From Desulfobacula sp964636495 (GTDB taxonomy: Bacteria > Desulfobacterota > Desulfobacteria > Desulfobacterales > Desulfobacteraceae), in NCBI GenBank assembly GCA_964636495.1, contig CAZWSL010000003.1:1-64000 (forward strand): a DNA stretch of 64,000 bases. The letters are read 5' to 3'. Shown here piece by piece: positions 26,958 to 34,931 of this stretch (its first letter is position 1; each line of letters starts with the position of its first letter). A program made the translations under genes and the position numbers. The notes below the pieces were generated by a model. That model saw only the letters and a program-made list of their open reading frames with translations. It made no database searches and was not told the DNA's origin.

Positions 26958-29191
26958 CTATTTTCCCCCTCTGTAATGAATCTCCTGGCGATTCTTTTTC
27001 TCTTTGCTTTACGCCTTGTAAATACAATAAGTCCAAACATTATGACTAATACCGGGAGAGCTATGATGTTCATTGTTTTAAAAATAACCCTTGCAAACGG
27101 TGTGGTCTGGGCGATCGGATTGAGTGTCTGTTGCTTGCTTCTCAAGCTTGCAATCTTGTCTTCATCATTCAGGTGATCAATTATATTTAAAATAAATGTT
27201 GAATTGGTTGTTCTGCCCTCAGGATCCAGCATATTGTCCTGGAGCATCTGGGAACACGGTAAGATAAAGAGTTTTGCCGGCTTGGAAGTTTCCAGGAAGG
27301 TGTTTTCAGCTGTCAGTCCACTGAGAGCTGCAATGTTTGTCTCTTCAATCCCTTCTGTATGGTTATCTCTCAGTTCAGAATTAATCTCTTCTTTATCTTC
27401 AGATTCAATCTCTTTTTCTCCAATTTCCTTTTGCGGTATGGCTTTGCCCTTAAAAAAACTTGTAAAGGTACCTTCAAGTATATAGGCAAGATCATATGAT
27501 TTCATCTTATCACTCTCTTCCGGAGGTGTGATGAAAAGGGGATTAAGATTAATCCTATCTTCCATAAGCCAGGATTCATCCGATGAAAAGAGAAGTTTTG
27601 TTACATCAATTTTATCCTTATCAATGTTTTTTTCTACCAGTTTGAGCGGAGAAATCTGCATTGCCACAAGTCCTTTGATGTTATCCATGAACAGGGGGAT
27701 ATTATTTATTGTTTTCTCTGTTAACATCGGTGCAAAATATATACTCTGTTCTCCACCGCCTGCACTTTGGGGGGCATTATGCTTGTAAGCGTTTTTGTCC
27801 AGCACATATGCTTTCTGAATATCAACACCATAGTGGTGCAACAGTTTTTCCAGACCTGTATCAATGGGTTCAAACTGTGGTGGCATCCCCATCATTGCAG
27901 CCTGTTGATTCCTGACTTCCATGAATGAGTCGGAAAAAAACGCAATGTTTGTTCCCTTCATCAATGCCTGATCAATTTTAAAGAGTTCATATTCTGAAAA
28001 CTTTTCTGTTGGTCTTGCTATGATCATGCAGCTTAGACCATCAGGAATATCTTTCTCCTTTAAATTAATCTGTTTAATTGAATAACGGGATGAGAGAAGC
28101 GTATGAAATGCCTGCATGCTCTGGGAAGGCTGTCCCTGCATCATCGCCATTCTGTCCGGCAGTAGAGCGTGTGTGCCGTGGTCGGCCAGGAAACCGATGT
28201 CTTTGTTTATGCCTATCAGTTTTTCCACAACAGCATTGATCTGCTCCTCAAGAAGAGCTGTATCAGCCATCTGATAGGTGGTGCCGATTATAGGAAGCTC
28301 TACAGCACTTATCAGGGGCAGGGTTGTGGTGTGATCTTTATATTCAATGACAACTCCTGCAGCGCCATATCCTTTTTCAATGTTCTGTTCAGGCAGACCT
28401 GGCCAGGAGAGGGCCATCAGATCATATTTCTTTGAAAGCAGATCAAGCTGTTCTTTGCCTGAGACATCAATATGTTTAAATTCAAGAATACCATGGCTTT
28501 TACTGTTGAGTTCTTCAATGGTCTGTTCCACTGCTCCTGCAAGCAGAGGAAGTTGATCAAGGCCGATCAGAGGACCGATTTTATTCAGTGCAGATGATAG
28601 ATACATATTGATCTTTATTTTATCATCAATCCGCATAAGGGCACTGATTTTGTTGTTGAGTTTTTGTATGGCAGTTGTCAGTTTATACTCAAGGCCGTCT
28701 GTAGCGGTGACAGCTGGAATCTTTTCAATGAGATCTCCATGGATGATGACCAGCCCCATATAGGCATTTTTAAATTTAAGCTCATCATTTTCCATTATTC
28801 TGATCTGCACAGGCTGAATACCGTATGCTTGTGCCAGCTCTCTGTTTTCATCACTGTTTTGAGTTAATCCATCCTCCTCCTGGGATACATTGTAAAATGA
28901 GTAATTAAAATATTTCCCGGCTTTTGCAGTGTATTCTGCCAGAAGATCTTTTAAATATCTCTCTGTATTATTGTGTGGTGCAGGAAGATTTTTGGAAAAA
29001 AATACTTTTATGCTCAACGGTTCAGACAGAGTTTTGACAACATCACTGCTGGCAGATGATAGAGAGTAGATTTTATCCTTTGTAAGATCTGCCCTGACAA
29101 AAAGGCTGACGCCTATAATATTTGCAAGGATGATAACAGCAATATATAAAATAAATTTAAAATATTTCTCTTTTATTGAAAACTTACCCAT
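26954..29191 (-). CDS. GldG-family ABC transporter auxiliary protein
   Basis: 745 aa with an N-terminal membrane helix (FILYIAVIILANIIGVSLFV), a large periplasmic region and a C-terminal membrane helix (IIALPVLVIMFGLIVFT) followed by a basic cytoplasmic tail. The early segment YSLSSASSDVVKTLSEPLSIKVFFSKNLP is diagnostic of the GldG/ABC_transp_aux family. GldG with GldF and GldA forms an ABC complex linked to gliding in Bacteroidetes, but homologues are common in non-gliding bacteria, where the role is unknown. It sits between the ABC-2 permease and DUF4340 in a tight operon. Confidence 0.88.
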   Translation of the reverse strand: MGKFSIKEKYFKFILYIAVIILANIIGVSLFVRADLTKDKIYSLSSASSDVVKTLSEPLSIKVFFSKNLPAPHNNTERYLKDLLAEYTAKAGKYFNYSFYNVSQEEDGLTQNSDENRELAQAYGIQPVQIRIMENDELKFKNAYMGLVIIHGDLIEKIPAVTATDGLEYKLTTAIQKLNNKISALMRIDDKIKINMYLSSALNKIGPLIGLDQLPLLAGAVEQTIEELNSKSHGILEFKHIDVSGKEQLDLLSKKYDLMALSWPGLPEQNIEKGYGAAGVVIEYKDHTTTLPLISAVELPIIGTTYQMADTALLEEQINAVVEKLIGINKDIGFLADHGTHALLPDRMAMMQGQPSQSMQAFHTLLSSRYSIKQINLKEKDIPDGLSCMIIARPTEKFSEYELFKIDQALMKGTNIAFFSDSFMEVRNQQAAMMGMPPQFEPIDTGLEKLLHHYGVDIQKAYVLDKNAYKHNAPQSAGGGEQSIYFAPMLTEKTINNIPLFMDNIKGLVAMQISPLKLVEKNIDKDKIDVTKLLFSSDESWLMEDRINLNPLFITPPEESDKMKSYDLAYILEGTFTSFFKGKAIPQKEIGEKEIESEDKEEINSELRDNHTEGIEETNIAALSGLTAENTFLETSKPAKLFILPCSQMLQDNMLDPEGRTTNSTFILNIIDHLNDEDKIASLRSKQQTLNPIAQTTPFARVIFKTMNIIALPVLVIMFGLIVFTRRKAKRKRIARRFITEGENR

Positions 29192-29200
29192 TGTGTCTCC

Positions 29201-29905
29201 TTAGTTTTTCTCATGCATAACAAGATAGGTTGAAAAAATGAAAATAAAAATCACACTTATAAAATATAGAATATCTCTCGAATCAATAATTCCTTTGGAG
29301 ATATTGGCAAAGTGTGAATCTGCTCCAATGAATTCCGCAAGGCCAATTATTTTTTCCGGCATGAAAAAAAGAAGTTTATCAAGAATAGTTAGAATGAAGC
29401 AGAAAGCAGATCCGATAATAAAAGCAATGATCTGGTTCCTTGTCAGTGAGGAGGCAAAAAGGCCGACAGAACAATAGGCTGCTGCAAGGAAAACAGCTCC
29501 GATATATCCGCCAATCACCGGACCGGGATCAATCTCTCCTATGAATGAGATAAAAACGGGATAGGATAGGGTTGGAACAAGCATGGCAACGGTAAAAAAC
29601 GTTGCAGCAAAAAATTTACCCAGGGCAATCTCAGTAAAAGATACCGGCATGGTTAACAAAGTTTCATAGGAACCAATGTTTTTTTCTTCTGAAAAAAGCC
29701 GCATGGTGACAGCCGGTATGATAAATGAGAAGGTAATGGGGAGCAGGGTGAAAAAATCCCTTAAATCTGCTCTACCATAAAGGAAAAAGGTTGAAAAGAA
29801 AAACCATCCAATCACGATGAGAAAAAGTGATATCACTATATAGGCAATGGGTGAAATAAAATAGTCTTTAAACTCTTTTATGGCAATTGTTTTAATCTGT
29901 TTCAT
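29201..29905 (-). CDS. ABC-2 type permease (GldF-like)
   Basis: 234 aa with six predicted membrane segments. It begins IAIKEFKDYFISPIAYIVISLFLIV in family style (KEFKDYFxSPIAYI), and carries RLFSEEKNIGSYETLLTMPVS after the second helix, the characteristic ABC-2/GldF motif. It works with the ATPase encoded 3 bp upstream and the GldG-like protein encoded 9 bp downstream. Confidence 0.9.
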   Translation of the reverse strand: MKQIKTIAIKEFKDYFISPIAYIVISLFLIVIGWFFFSTFFLYGRADLRDFFTLLPITFSFIIPAVTMRLFSEEKNIGSYETLLTMPVSFTEIALGKFFAATFFTVAMLVPTLSYPVFISFIGEIDPGPVIGGYIGAVFLAAAYCSVGLFASSLTRNQIIAFIIGSAFCFILTILDKLLFFMPEKIIGLAEFIGADSHFANISKGIIDSRDILYFISVIFIFIFSTYLVMHEKN

Positions 29906-29908
29906 ATT

Positions 29909-30853
29909 TTATATATCCTCCCTTGTCAGCTCTTTAAAGATTTGTTCAAGGGCCTGGGTTTTTCTGGACATTTCAATGATAATCCAGCTGGTCTCTTTTA
30001 TTTTCAGATAGATTTCAGATCTTAAATCCCTGTTGTCAGAATTTGAAATTTCAAAGGATACAATGCTGTTGTCATCTTCTTCAATAGGTTTAACTGAAAC
30101 AGAAGCATCAATACTCTCCAGCATATTTTTTGCATCATCACGGGCAGCATCCTTAAGGGACAGTTTTATAAAAGCGCTTTGTTTGGCGCTCTGTTTAAGG
30201 TTTACAGTGGTATCATCTGCAACTTTCCTGCCCCGGTTTATAATGGCAACTCTATCGCATGTCGCTTCTGCCTCGCTTAAAATATGGGTGGAAAAAATAA
30301 TCGTTTTTTCCCTGCCGATTGTTTTAATAATATCTCTTATTTCAGCAATCTGGTTTGGATCAAGACCTGACGTGGGTTCATCAAGGATTAAAATTTCAGG
30401 GTCGGTCATCATGGCATGGGCAAGACCAACTCTCTGTTTTAACCCCTTTGATAGATTGGCAATGGGTTTTGACATTATGGAAGATAGCCCGCAGAGCTCA
30501 GAGAGCTGTAAAAATCGGTCATATCGTTTTTCCTTCTCTTTAATACCCTTGATTTTTGCTACATAATCGAGATAGTCATAAACAAGCATATTATGGTAGA
30601 GTGGTGCTGATTCCGGCAGATAACCGATTAAAGATTTTATCTCAATAGTATTTTCAGGCATTTGAAAGTTTTTGATTTTAATTGTACCTGAATCTGGTCT
30701 GAAATATCCTGTCAGCATTCTTAGGGTTGTCGTTTTCCCGGCACCATTGGGGCCGAGCAGGCCAAGAATTTCGCCCTTACTGATATTCATGCTGATATTG
30801 TCAACCGCACGAAAATCTTTAAAATACTTGGTTAAATTTTTAACTTCAATCAA
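29909..30853 (-). CDS. ABC transporter ATPase (GldA-like)
   Basis: 314 aa ATPase, first gene of the GldA-GldF-GldG-DUF4340 operon. Walker A GPNGAGKTT, Q-loop region GYLPESAPLY, signature LSKGLKQRVGLA, Walker B ILILDEPTSGLDP and the switch His in FSTHILSEAE are all present, so it should hydrolyse ATP. A C-terminal extension of about 90 residues is typical of ABC-2 exporters. The substrate is not known. Confidence 0.92.
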   Translation of the reverse strand: MIEVKNLTKYFKDFRAVDNISMNISKGEILGLLGPNGAGKTTTLRMLTGYFRPDSGTIKIKNFQMPENTIEIKSLIGYLPESAPLYHNMLVYDYLDYVAKIKGIKEKEKRYDRFLQLSELCGLSSIMSKPIANLSKGLKQRVGLAHAMMTDPEILILDEPTSGLDPNQIAEIRDIIKTIGREKTIIFSTHILSEAEATCDRVAIINRGRKVADDTTVNLKQSAKQSAFIKLSLKDAARDDAKNMLESIDASVSVKPIEEDDNSIVSFEISNSDNRDLRSEIYLKIKETSWIIIEMSRKTQALEQIFKELTREDI

Positions 30854-30924
30854 GATTCCTCCTGTAAATAATATTGATTTTAGTATTTAAATATGAGTGT
30901 TTCAGATAGCAGGATTGCCCTGTA

Positions 30925-31503
30925 TTATGAAAATTCTTCGAGAATTCTGCTTTTTTTTATGAATTCAGAAAGGTTTTCCTGAGTCTTCTCACAGGAAAAC
31001 AGTGCTTTTTCCATCTGTCTGCAAAAAGGATCATTCTTGCCTAAATGAGAAACAGCATCTTTATAAAGTGTTTTTCCCCTGTTAAAATGATCAGTGAGTT
31101 TCCGATACAGAATTTTTCTCTCTTTATGCCTTGCTTTTTCAGCTTTTATTATGGACTCAAGTTTTTTAACAGAATATTCAACAAGAGCATCCCTTGGTGT
31201 GTCATATGTCTGGGAAATAGCTTCCAGTGCTTCAATGGTTCTACGGCTTAATACATAAGTTTTCTGTCGTCTGGGTATTTTTTTAAACTGTCTTATCTGG
31301 ATCTCCTGGGCCAGGGTGTCCAGGGCATCAAAATCATCTATAATATGGTCGAAAAGTGATTTCTGTTTTATGCCAAGATGGATCGCAACAAGTCCTATGG
31401 AGTCAATTGCCTTCTGGGAAAGCTTGAAAGTTGCCCGTACCGATTGTTTTCCCCGTAAATCAAACATGGTTGCCTTAAGGTTTTGATCCTCTATTTTTGA
31501 CAT
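30925..31503 (-). CDS. Uncharacterised protein with two ribbon-helix-helix-like segments
   Basis: 192 aa from the ATG at 31503, chosen because AGAGG stands about 8 bases upstream; an upstream in-frame ATG at 31548 lacks a ribosome site. No named family is recognised. Two segments of about 40 residues resemble ribbon-helix-helix DNA-binding folds: SVRATFKLSQKAIDSIGLVA continuing to FDHIIDDF, and QKTYVLSRRTIEALEAISQT continuing to VEYSVKKL. Each has a short polar strand, then two helices. The C-terminal 70 residues are helical and highly charged. Two such folds in one chain could make a pseudo-dimer. The function is unassigned and the motif reading is by eye. Confidence 0.6.
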   Translation of the reverse strand: MSKIEDQNLKATMFDLRGKQSVRATFKLSQKAIDSIGLVAIHLGIKQKSLFDHIIDDFDALDTLAQEIQIRQFKKIPRRQKTYVLSRRTIEALEAISQTYDTPRDALVEYSVKKLESIIKAEKARHKERKILYRKLTDHFNRGKTLYKDAVSHLGKNDPFCRQMEKALFSCEKTQENLSEFIKKSRILEEFS

Positions 31504-31653
31504 TGAGTTTCCTCTCGGTATTACATGATTAAAATTGATATATTTCAATTAGTAATGTGGTCATGTTTTGGATTGAATTTTACAATAAAAAAAGGTGATA
31601 ATCAATAAAAAACTGGTGGAAAATTAAAAGATGACAAAAAAATAATCTTTTGT

Positions 31654-32409
31654 TTAAAAACAGATGAATCCAGTGGAAACGACAACACTTCCTGAAATAA
31701 AAAGCAGCTCTTTTCCGGAAGGATGAAATTCCGGATCTGTCCGGTCATCGCTGTAACAGCGTGCTTCCATTGCAAGTATAAGTCCGTCTGCTGATAAAAA
31801 AGTTTTTTTAAGCAGCGGTATTGCAAGACCTGTAATTTTTTTAACTGGATTTTTTTCAAGATCGCTGCATCTTGCTCTCCTTGCATCAGATATCTGTTGG
31901 GCCTGTTTTAAAATAACCGGGATAAATTTAAGTGACAGGCTGATCATTATGCTCACTCGTTGTTCAGGGATAAAGGGGAGAGGTTTTAAAAACCACTGTA
32001 CTGCGCCTTTTACAGAAGATGGATTTGTGGTGGATGAAACAATCAGGCCTGTCAGCATAATCAGAAAAAATTTAAATGCTATTAAAAAACCCTCTTTCAC
32101 CCCTTCCATGCTGACGGAGATATTTAAAAAAGAGAAAATTGTTTCACCCTGAGTTGTAATGCTGCGGGAGAGAAAGATAAAAAATAGTAAAACAAGAAAG
32201 TATCTGATACCGTGCAGTGCTTTTAATATTTTAAGACCACTGGTTTTCATGAATAAAAGTATGATTATAAAATATAACAGGATGCTTAAGAGATCAGCTG
32301 ATAACATGGATATGCTGATGATGCAGATAATAAAAAATTTACACCTGGTATCAAGCAGGTGCAGTACTGAATTTCCATGTATATATGTAAAGGGTATTAC
32401 TTTGTCCAC
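31654..32409 (-). CDS. bioN: Energy-coupling factor transporter transmembrane protein, BioN-type (EcfT)
   Basis: 251 aa with five or more hydrophobic segments and the EcfT cytoplasmic helices that bind the ATPases. The two coupling motifs, usually Ala-Arg-Gly, read Ala-Arg-Cys in both places here (ISDARRARCSD and AMEARCYSD). The gene overlaps the 3' end of bioM by 13 bp and is the last of the birA-bioY-bioM-bioN unit, so its partner is BioY and the substrate biotin. Confidence 0.88.
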   Translation of the reverse strand: MDKVIPFTYIHGNSVLHLLDTRCKFFIICIISISMLSADLLSILLYFIIILLFMKTSGLKILKALHGIRYFLVLLFFIFLSRSITTQGETIFSFLNISVSMEGVKEGFLIAFKFFLIMLTGLIVSSTTNPSSVKGAVQWFLKPLPFIPEQRVSIMISLSLKFIPVILKQAQQISDARRARCSDLEKNPVKKITGLAIPLLKKTFLSADGLILAMEARCYSDDRTDPEFHPSGKELLFISGSVVVSTGFICF

Positions 32410-33188
32410 GGCTGTATTCCCATACCCAGTCTGGAAGAGCAGGGTTCCCTGATACCAAATGATTCAAGGGTCGTTACAACCTGTTCAGGCTTGCTGTCAA
32501 TTTTAATTTTTCCTTTTTCCATTACAATAATCCTTGTCGCTTTATCAATTATTGTTTCAACATCATGGGTGGCGATAATAATGGTACGTCCAGCTCTGTT
32601 TAAATCAGTAATGGTTGACAGGATCTGGAGAGTACCTGGAAAATCCAGATTGGAAAAAGGCTCATCAAAAATAATAACTTCAGGATTCATGACCAGGATT
32701 CCTGCAATGGCAAGTTTTCTTTTTTCCCCTCCTGAAAGGGATGAGGGATTTTTCTCCCTTAAATGAATCAGATTTAGTTTTTTCAGCACGTTAACCACTC
32801 TGTCATTAATATCTGCACGCGAAAATTTCAGGTTTTCAAGACCGAATGCAACTTCATCAAAAACGGTGTCTGCAATAATCTGTGTATCAGCATCCTGGAA
32901 AACCATCCCGATCAGTTTCCTTGTTTGAACAAGATTTTCTGCAGCATTTCTGCCTTTGACAAATATCTTTCCGGAATCCGGTAGTAAGAGTCCGTTTAAA
33001 TGTTTCAGAAAAGTTGTTTTACCTGATCCGTTTTTTCCTGCCAGAATAATGAATTCACCTTTAAAAACAGACAAAGATAAATCACTGACTGCCTTGTGTC
33101 CATCATAAAATGTGTGTGTGACACCCTCTATTTCAATGATCTTTTCAGGGGATAATTCAGGGGTTGTGCCTATGGTATGTTGTGTCAT
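32397..33188 (-). CDS. bioM: Energy-coupling factor transporter ATPase, BioM-type
   Basis: 263 aa ABC ATPase of the ECF class. Walker A GKNGSGKTTFL, signature LSGGEKRKLAIAG, Walker B EVIIFDEPFSNLD and switch IIATHDVETI are intact. It lies between bioY and bioN, so it energises biotin uptake. Only one ATPase gene is present, consistent with BioMNY systems that use a BioM homodimer. Confidence 0.92.
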   Translation of the reverse strand: MTQHTIGTTPELSPEKIIEIEGVTHTFYDGHKAVSDLSLSVFKGEFIILAGKNGSGKTTFLKHLNGLLLPDSGKIFVKGRNAAENLVQTRKLIGMVFQDADTQIIADTVFDEVAFGLENLKFSRADINDRVVNVLKKLNLIHLREKNPSSLSGGEKRKLAIAGILVMNPEVIIFDEPFSNLDFPGTLQILSTITDLNRAGRTIIIATHDVETIIDKATRIIVMEKGKIKIDSKPEQVVTTLESFGIREPCSSRLGMGIQPWTK

Positions 33189-33233
33189 GATAAATAGCGT
33201 GATCTGAAATGTGTTTTCTGGTTTTTCAAAATA

Positions 33234-33755
33234 TTATTTTATGACAGGCCGCAGTGATCTGGCTATAAATGCAGCAGCTATAATTTTCAGTGCATCTCCG
33301 ATTAGAAATGGATACATTCCTACGGTTAACGCTTTTGCATATGTCATTGATGTTACAAATTTAAGCCATGGCACTCCTGCAGCATAAACAATTAAAGAGC
33401 CGATTACCATGGCAGTTATATCAGAAAATATATTTTTCCCTGCTTTTTTTGAGATTACAGCCGTTACAAACACACATGGCAGATATCCTATAAGATAGCC
33501 TCCTGTTGGTCCGAACAGTTTACCAATCCCTGATGTCCCACCTGCAAACACAGGCAGTCCTGCCAGTCCTATCAAAAGATAAATACTGATACAGGCGATC
33601 CCCCATGCAGGACCGAGTATGATTGCTGCGAGAAGAACAAACATATTCTGCAGTACAATAGGGACAGGTCCGACTGGAATGGCAATAAATGCACCCATTG
33701 CAATTAATGCAACAAACAAAGACGTATATACGCTCATTTTAAGCTGATTATTCAT
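33234..33755 (-). CDS. bioY: Biotin transporter substrate-binding membrane protein BioY
   Basis: 173 aa, six hydrophobic segments, and the BioY motifs VGPVPIVLQNMFVLLAA, GLAGLPVFAGGTSGIGKLFG and PTGGYLIGYL. This is the S-component that captures biotin in the membrane. It starts 30 bp after birA ends and is followed by bioM and bioN. Confidence 0.95.
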   Translation of the reverse strand: MNNQLKMSVYTSLFVALIAMGAFIAIPVGPVPIVLQNMFVLLAAIILGPAWGIACISIYLLIGLAGLPVFAGGTSGIGKLFGPTGGYLIGYLPCVFVTAVISKKAGKNIFSDITAMVIGSLIVYAAGVPWLKFVTSMTYAKALTVGMYPFLIGDALKIIAAAFIARSLRPVIK

Positions 33756-33785
33756 GATTTCGCTCCCTGGCTGTCTAAGTGGTTC

Positions 33786-34733
33786 CTATGTATGGAAACA
33801 ATCTCCATAGATTATTTTTTCTATTTTTTCTTTTTTATCTTTAATAAATAATGCACCTGTCTCGTCAATATCAATTGCAACCCCTTGAAAAGTTTCTGTC
33901 AATGTTTCAACCCTGACCCGGCTTCCAATTGTTGAAGTGACCTGCTTCCACTGTTCAATTATCTTCTGGCAGTCAATGGTCTGAATTCTGATTTCAAAAT
34001 CATCAAGAAAAGTCTCTAAAATTAATTTTCTTGACACCTCTTTTTTTAAAATCTTTTTTAAAGAGATCGCTTTTGGTTCGTATTGATCCGGCATATTATT
34101 AACATTAAGTCCAATACCGATATTAATATATTGTACCATATCTCCTTTGGTTGCCATCTCCGAAAGCAGACCTGAAAGTTTTTTCTCTTTTAATAAAAGA
34201 TCATTGGGCCATTTAACATGAATATCTAAATCAAACAGTTTTCTCAGTGATTCAGCAAGGCTTAATGATGCTGCAAAATTATATATATAGGAGAGCTGCG
34301 GTGGTGTGTGAGGTTTTAAAATAATGGTAAACCACAGTCCGCCTCTGGACGAAAACCATTTCCGGTTCAGCCTTCCTCTGCCGGCTGTCTGATTTTCTGC
34401 AATGACAACACTCAAGTGGGGGATACTTTTTTTTACCAGGGATTTTGCCTTTTCCATGGTGGTATCCACCTCCTGGTAATGGAAAATCCTGTTTTGAAAT
34501 TTTTGTCTGAAGCAGAACGGCATTAAAAGGTCATCCCTCTTCAGGATAACATAGCCTTTTGGCCTGGATTCAATGCCATAACCGTTTTGTTTAAGGTGAG
34601 TAATATGTTTCCATATTGCTGTCCTGGAAATTTTGAATAGATTGCTCAGCTCCATCCCGGAGACAGTTCTACCTTCTGCCAGGTAGAGATGCCTGATAAT
34701 ATCTTCTTTTATATTTTTATTGTCGTTAACCAT
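33786..34733 (-). CDS. birA: Bifunctional biotin-protein ligase and biotin repressor BirA
   Basis: 315 aa. The N-terminal 65 residues are a winged helix (GMELSNLFKISRTAIWKHI), so this is the repressor type. The ligase domain has the biotinyl-AMP loop motif GRGRLNRKWFSSRGGLWF, KWPNDLLLKEKKLSGLL and a C-terminal SH3-like part. It joins biotin to acetyl-CoA carboxylase-type proteins and, as biotinyl-AMP complex, represses biotin genes. It heads the bioYMN operon and overlaps its own putative operator (34725-34753). No clear ribosome site precedes the ATG at 34733. Confidence 0.95.
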   Translation of the reverse strand: MVNDNKNIKEDIIRHLYLAEGRTVSGMELSNLFKISRTAIWKHITHLKQNGYGIESRPKGYVILKRDDLLMPFCFRQKFQNRIFHYQEVDTTMEKAKSLVKKSIPHLSVVIAENQTAGRGRLNRKWFSSRGGLWFTIILKPHTPPQLSYIYNFAASLSLAESLRKLFDLDIHVKWPNDLLLKEKKLSGLLSEMATKGDMVQYINIGIGLNVNNMPDQYEPKAISLKKILKKEVSRKLILETFLDDFEIRIQTIDCQKIIEQWKQVTSTIGSRVRVETLTETFQGVAIDIDETGALFIKDKKEKIEKIIYGDCFHT

Positions 34734-34753
34734 TTTTCGCCAGAGAGGTTAAC
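34725..34753. promoter_or_regulatory. BirA-type operator GTTAACC-N15-GGTTAAC
   Basis: GTTAACC at 34725-34731 and GGTTAAC at 34747-34753 are perfect inverted copies with a 15-bp spacer. This matches the form of known BirA sites, which are GTTAAC or GTAAAC half-sites spaced by about 14-16 bp. The site overlaps the birA start codon (34731-34733). BirA would thus repress its own operon and the biotin importer when biotin is plentiful. Confidence 0.75.
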
Positions 34754-34793
34754 AGAATATCAACAGAAGATCAAGTCGTGAAAAACTGCAGCT

Positions 34794-34808
34794 TGACTGA
34801 AACAGTCA
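34794..34808. repeat. Short palindrome TGACTG-AAA-CAGTCA between birA and ppdK
   Basis: A perfect 6-bp inverted repeat with a 3-base centre, 41 bp from the BirA-type site and 50 bp upstream of the ppdK -35 box. It could be an operator for either divergent gene or a small hairpin. No regulator is recognised for it. Confidence 0.3.
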
Positions 34809-34857
34809 GAAAAGAGAGGTTTAAACACTCTAAAAGGGCAAAACTGTTTAAAATTTC

Positions 34858-34887
34858 TTGACGGAGCTGGGATTTTTTTTTTAATAT
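34858..34887 (+). promoter_or_regulatory. Sigma-70-type promoter of ppdK
   Basis: TTGACG at 34858-34863 and TAATAT at 34882-34887 are separated by 18 bp. Transcription would begin near 34894, about 38 bases before the ppdK ATG at 34932. Confidence 0.55.
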
Positions 34888-34931
34888 TCACCTTTAGACT
34901 TCAATACAACCTATTATTTGAGAGTGGAAAA

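Noticed and set aside
31602..31886. 94-codon minus-strand frame beside bioN
   Set aside because: It overlaps most of the bioN C-terminal coding region in another frame, and bioN is supported by family motifs.
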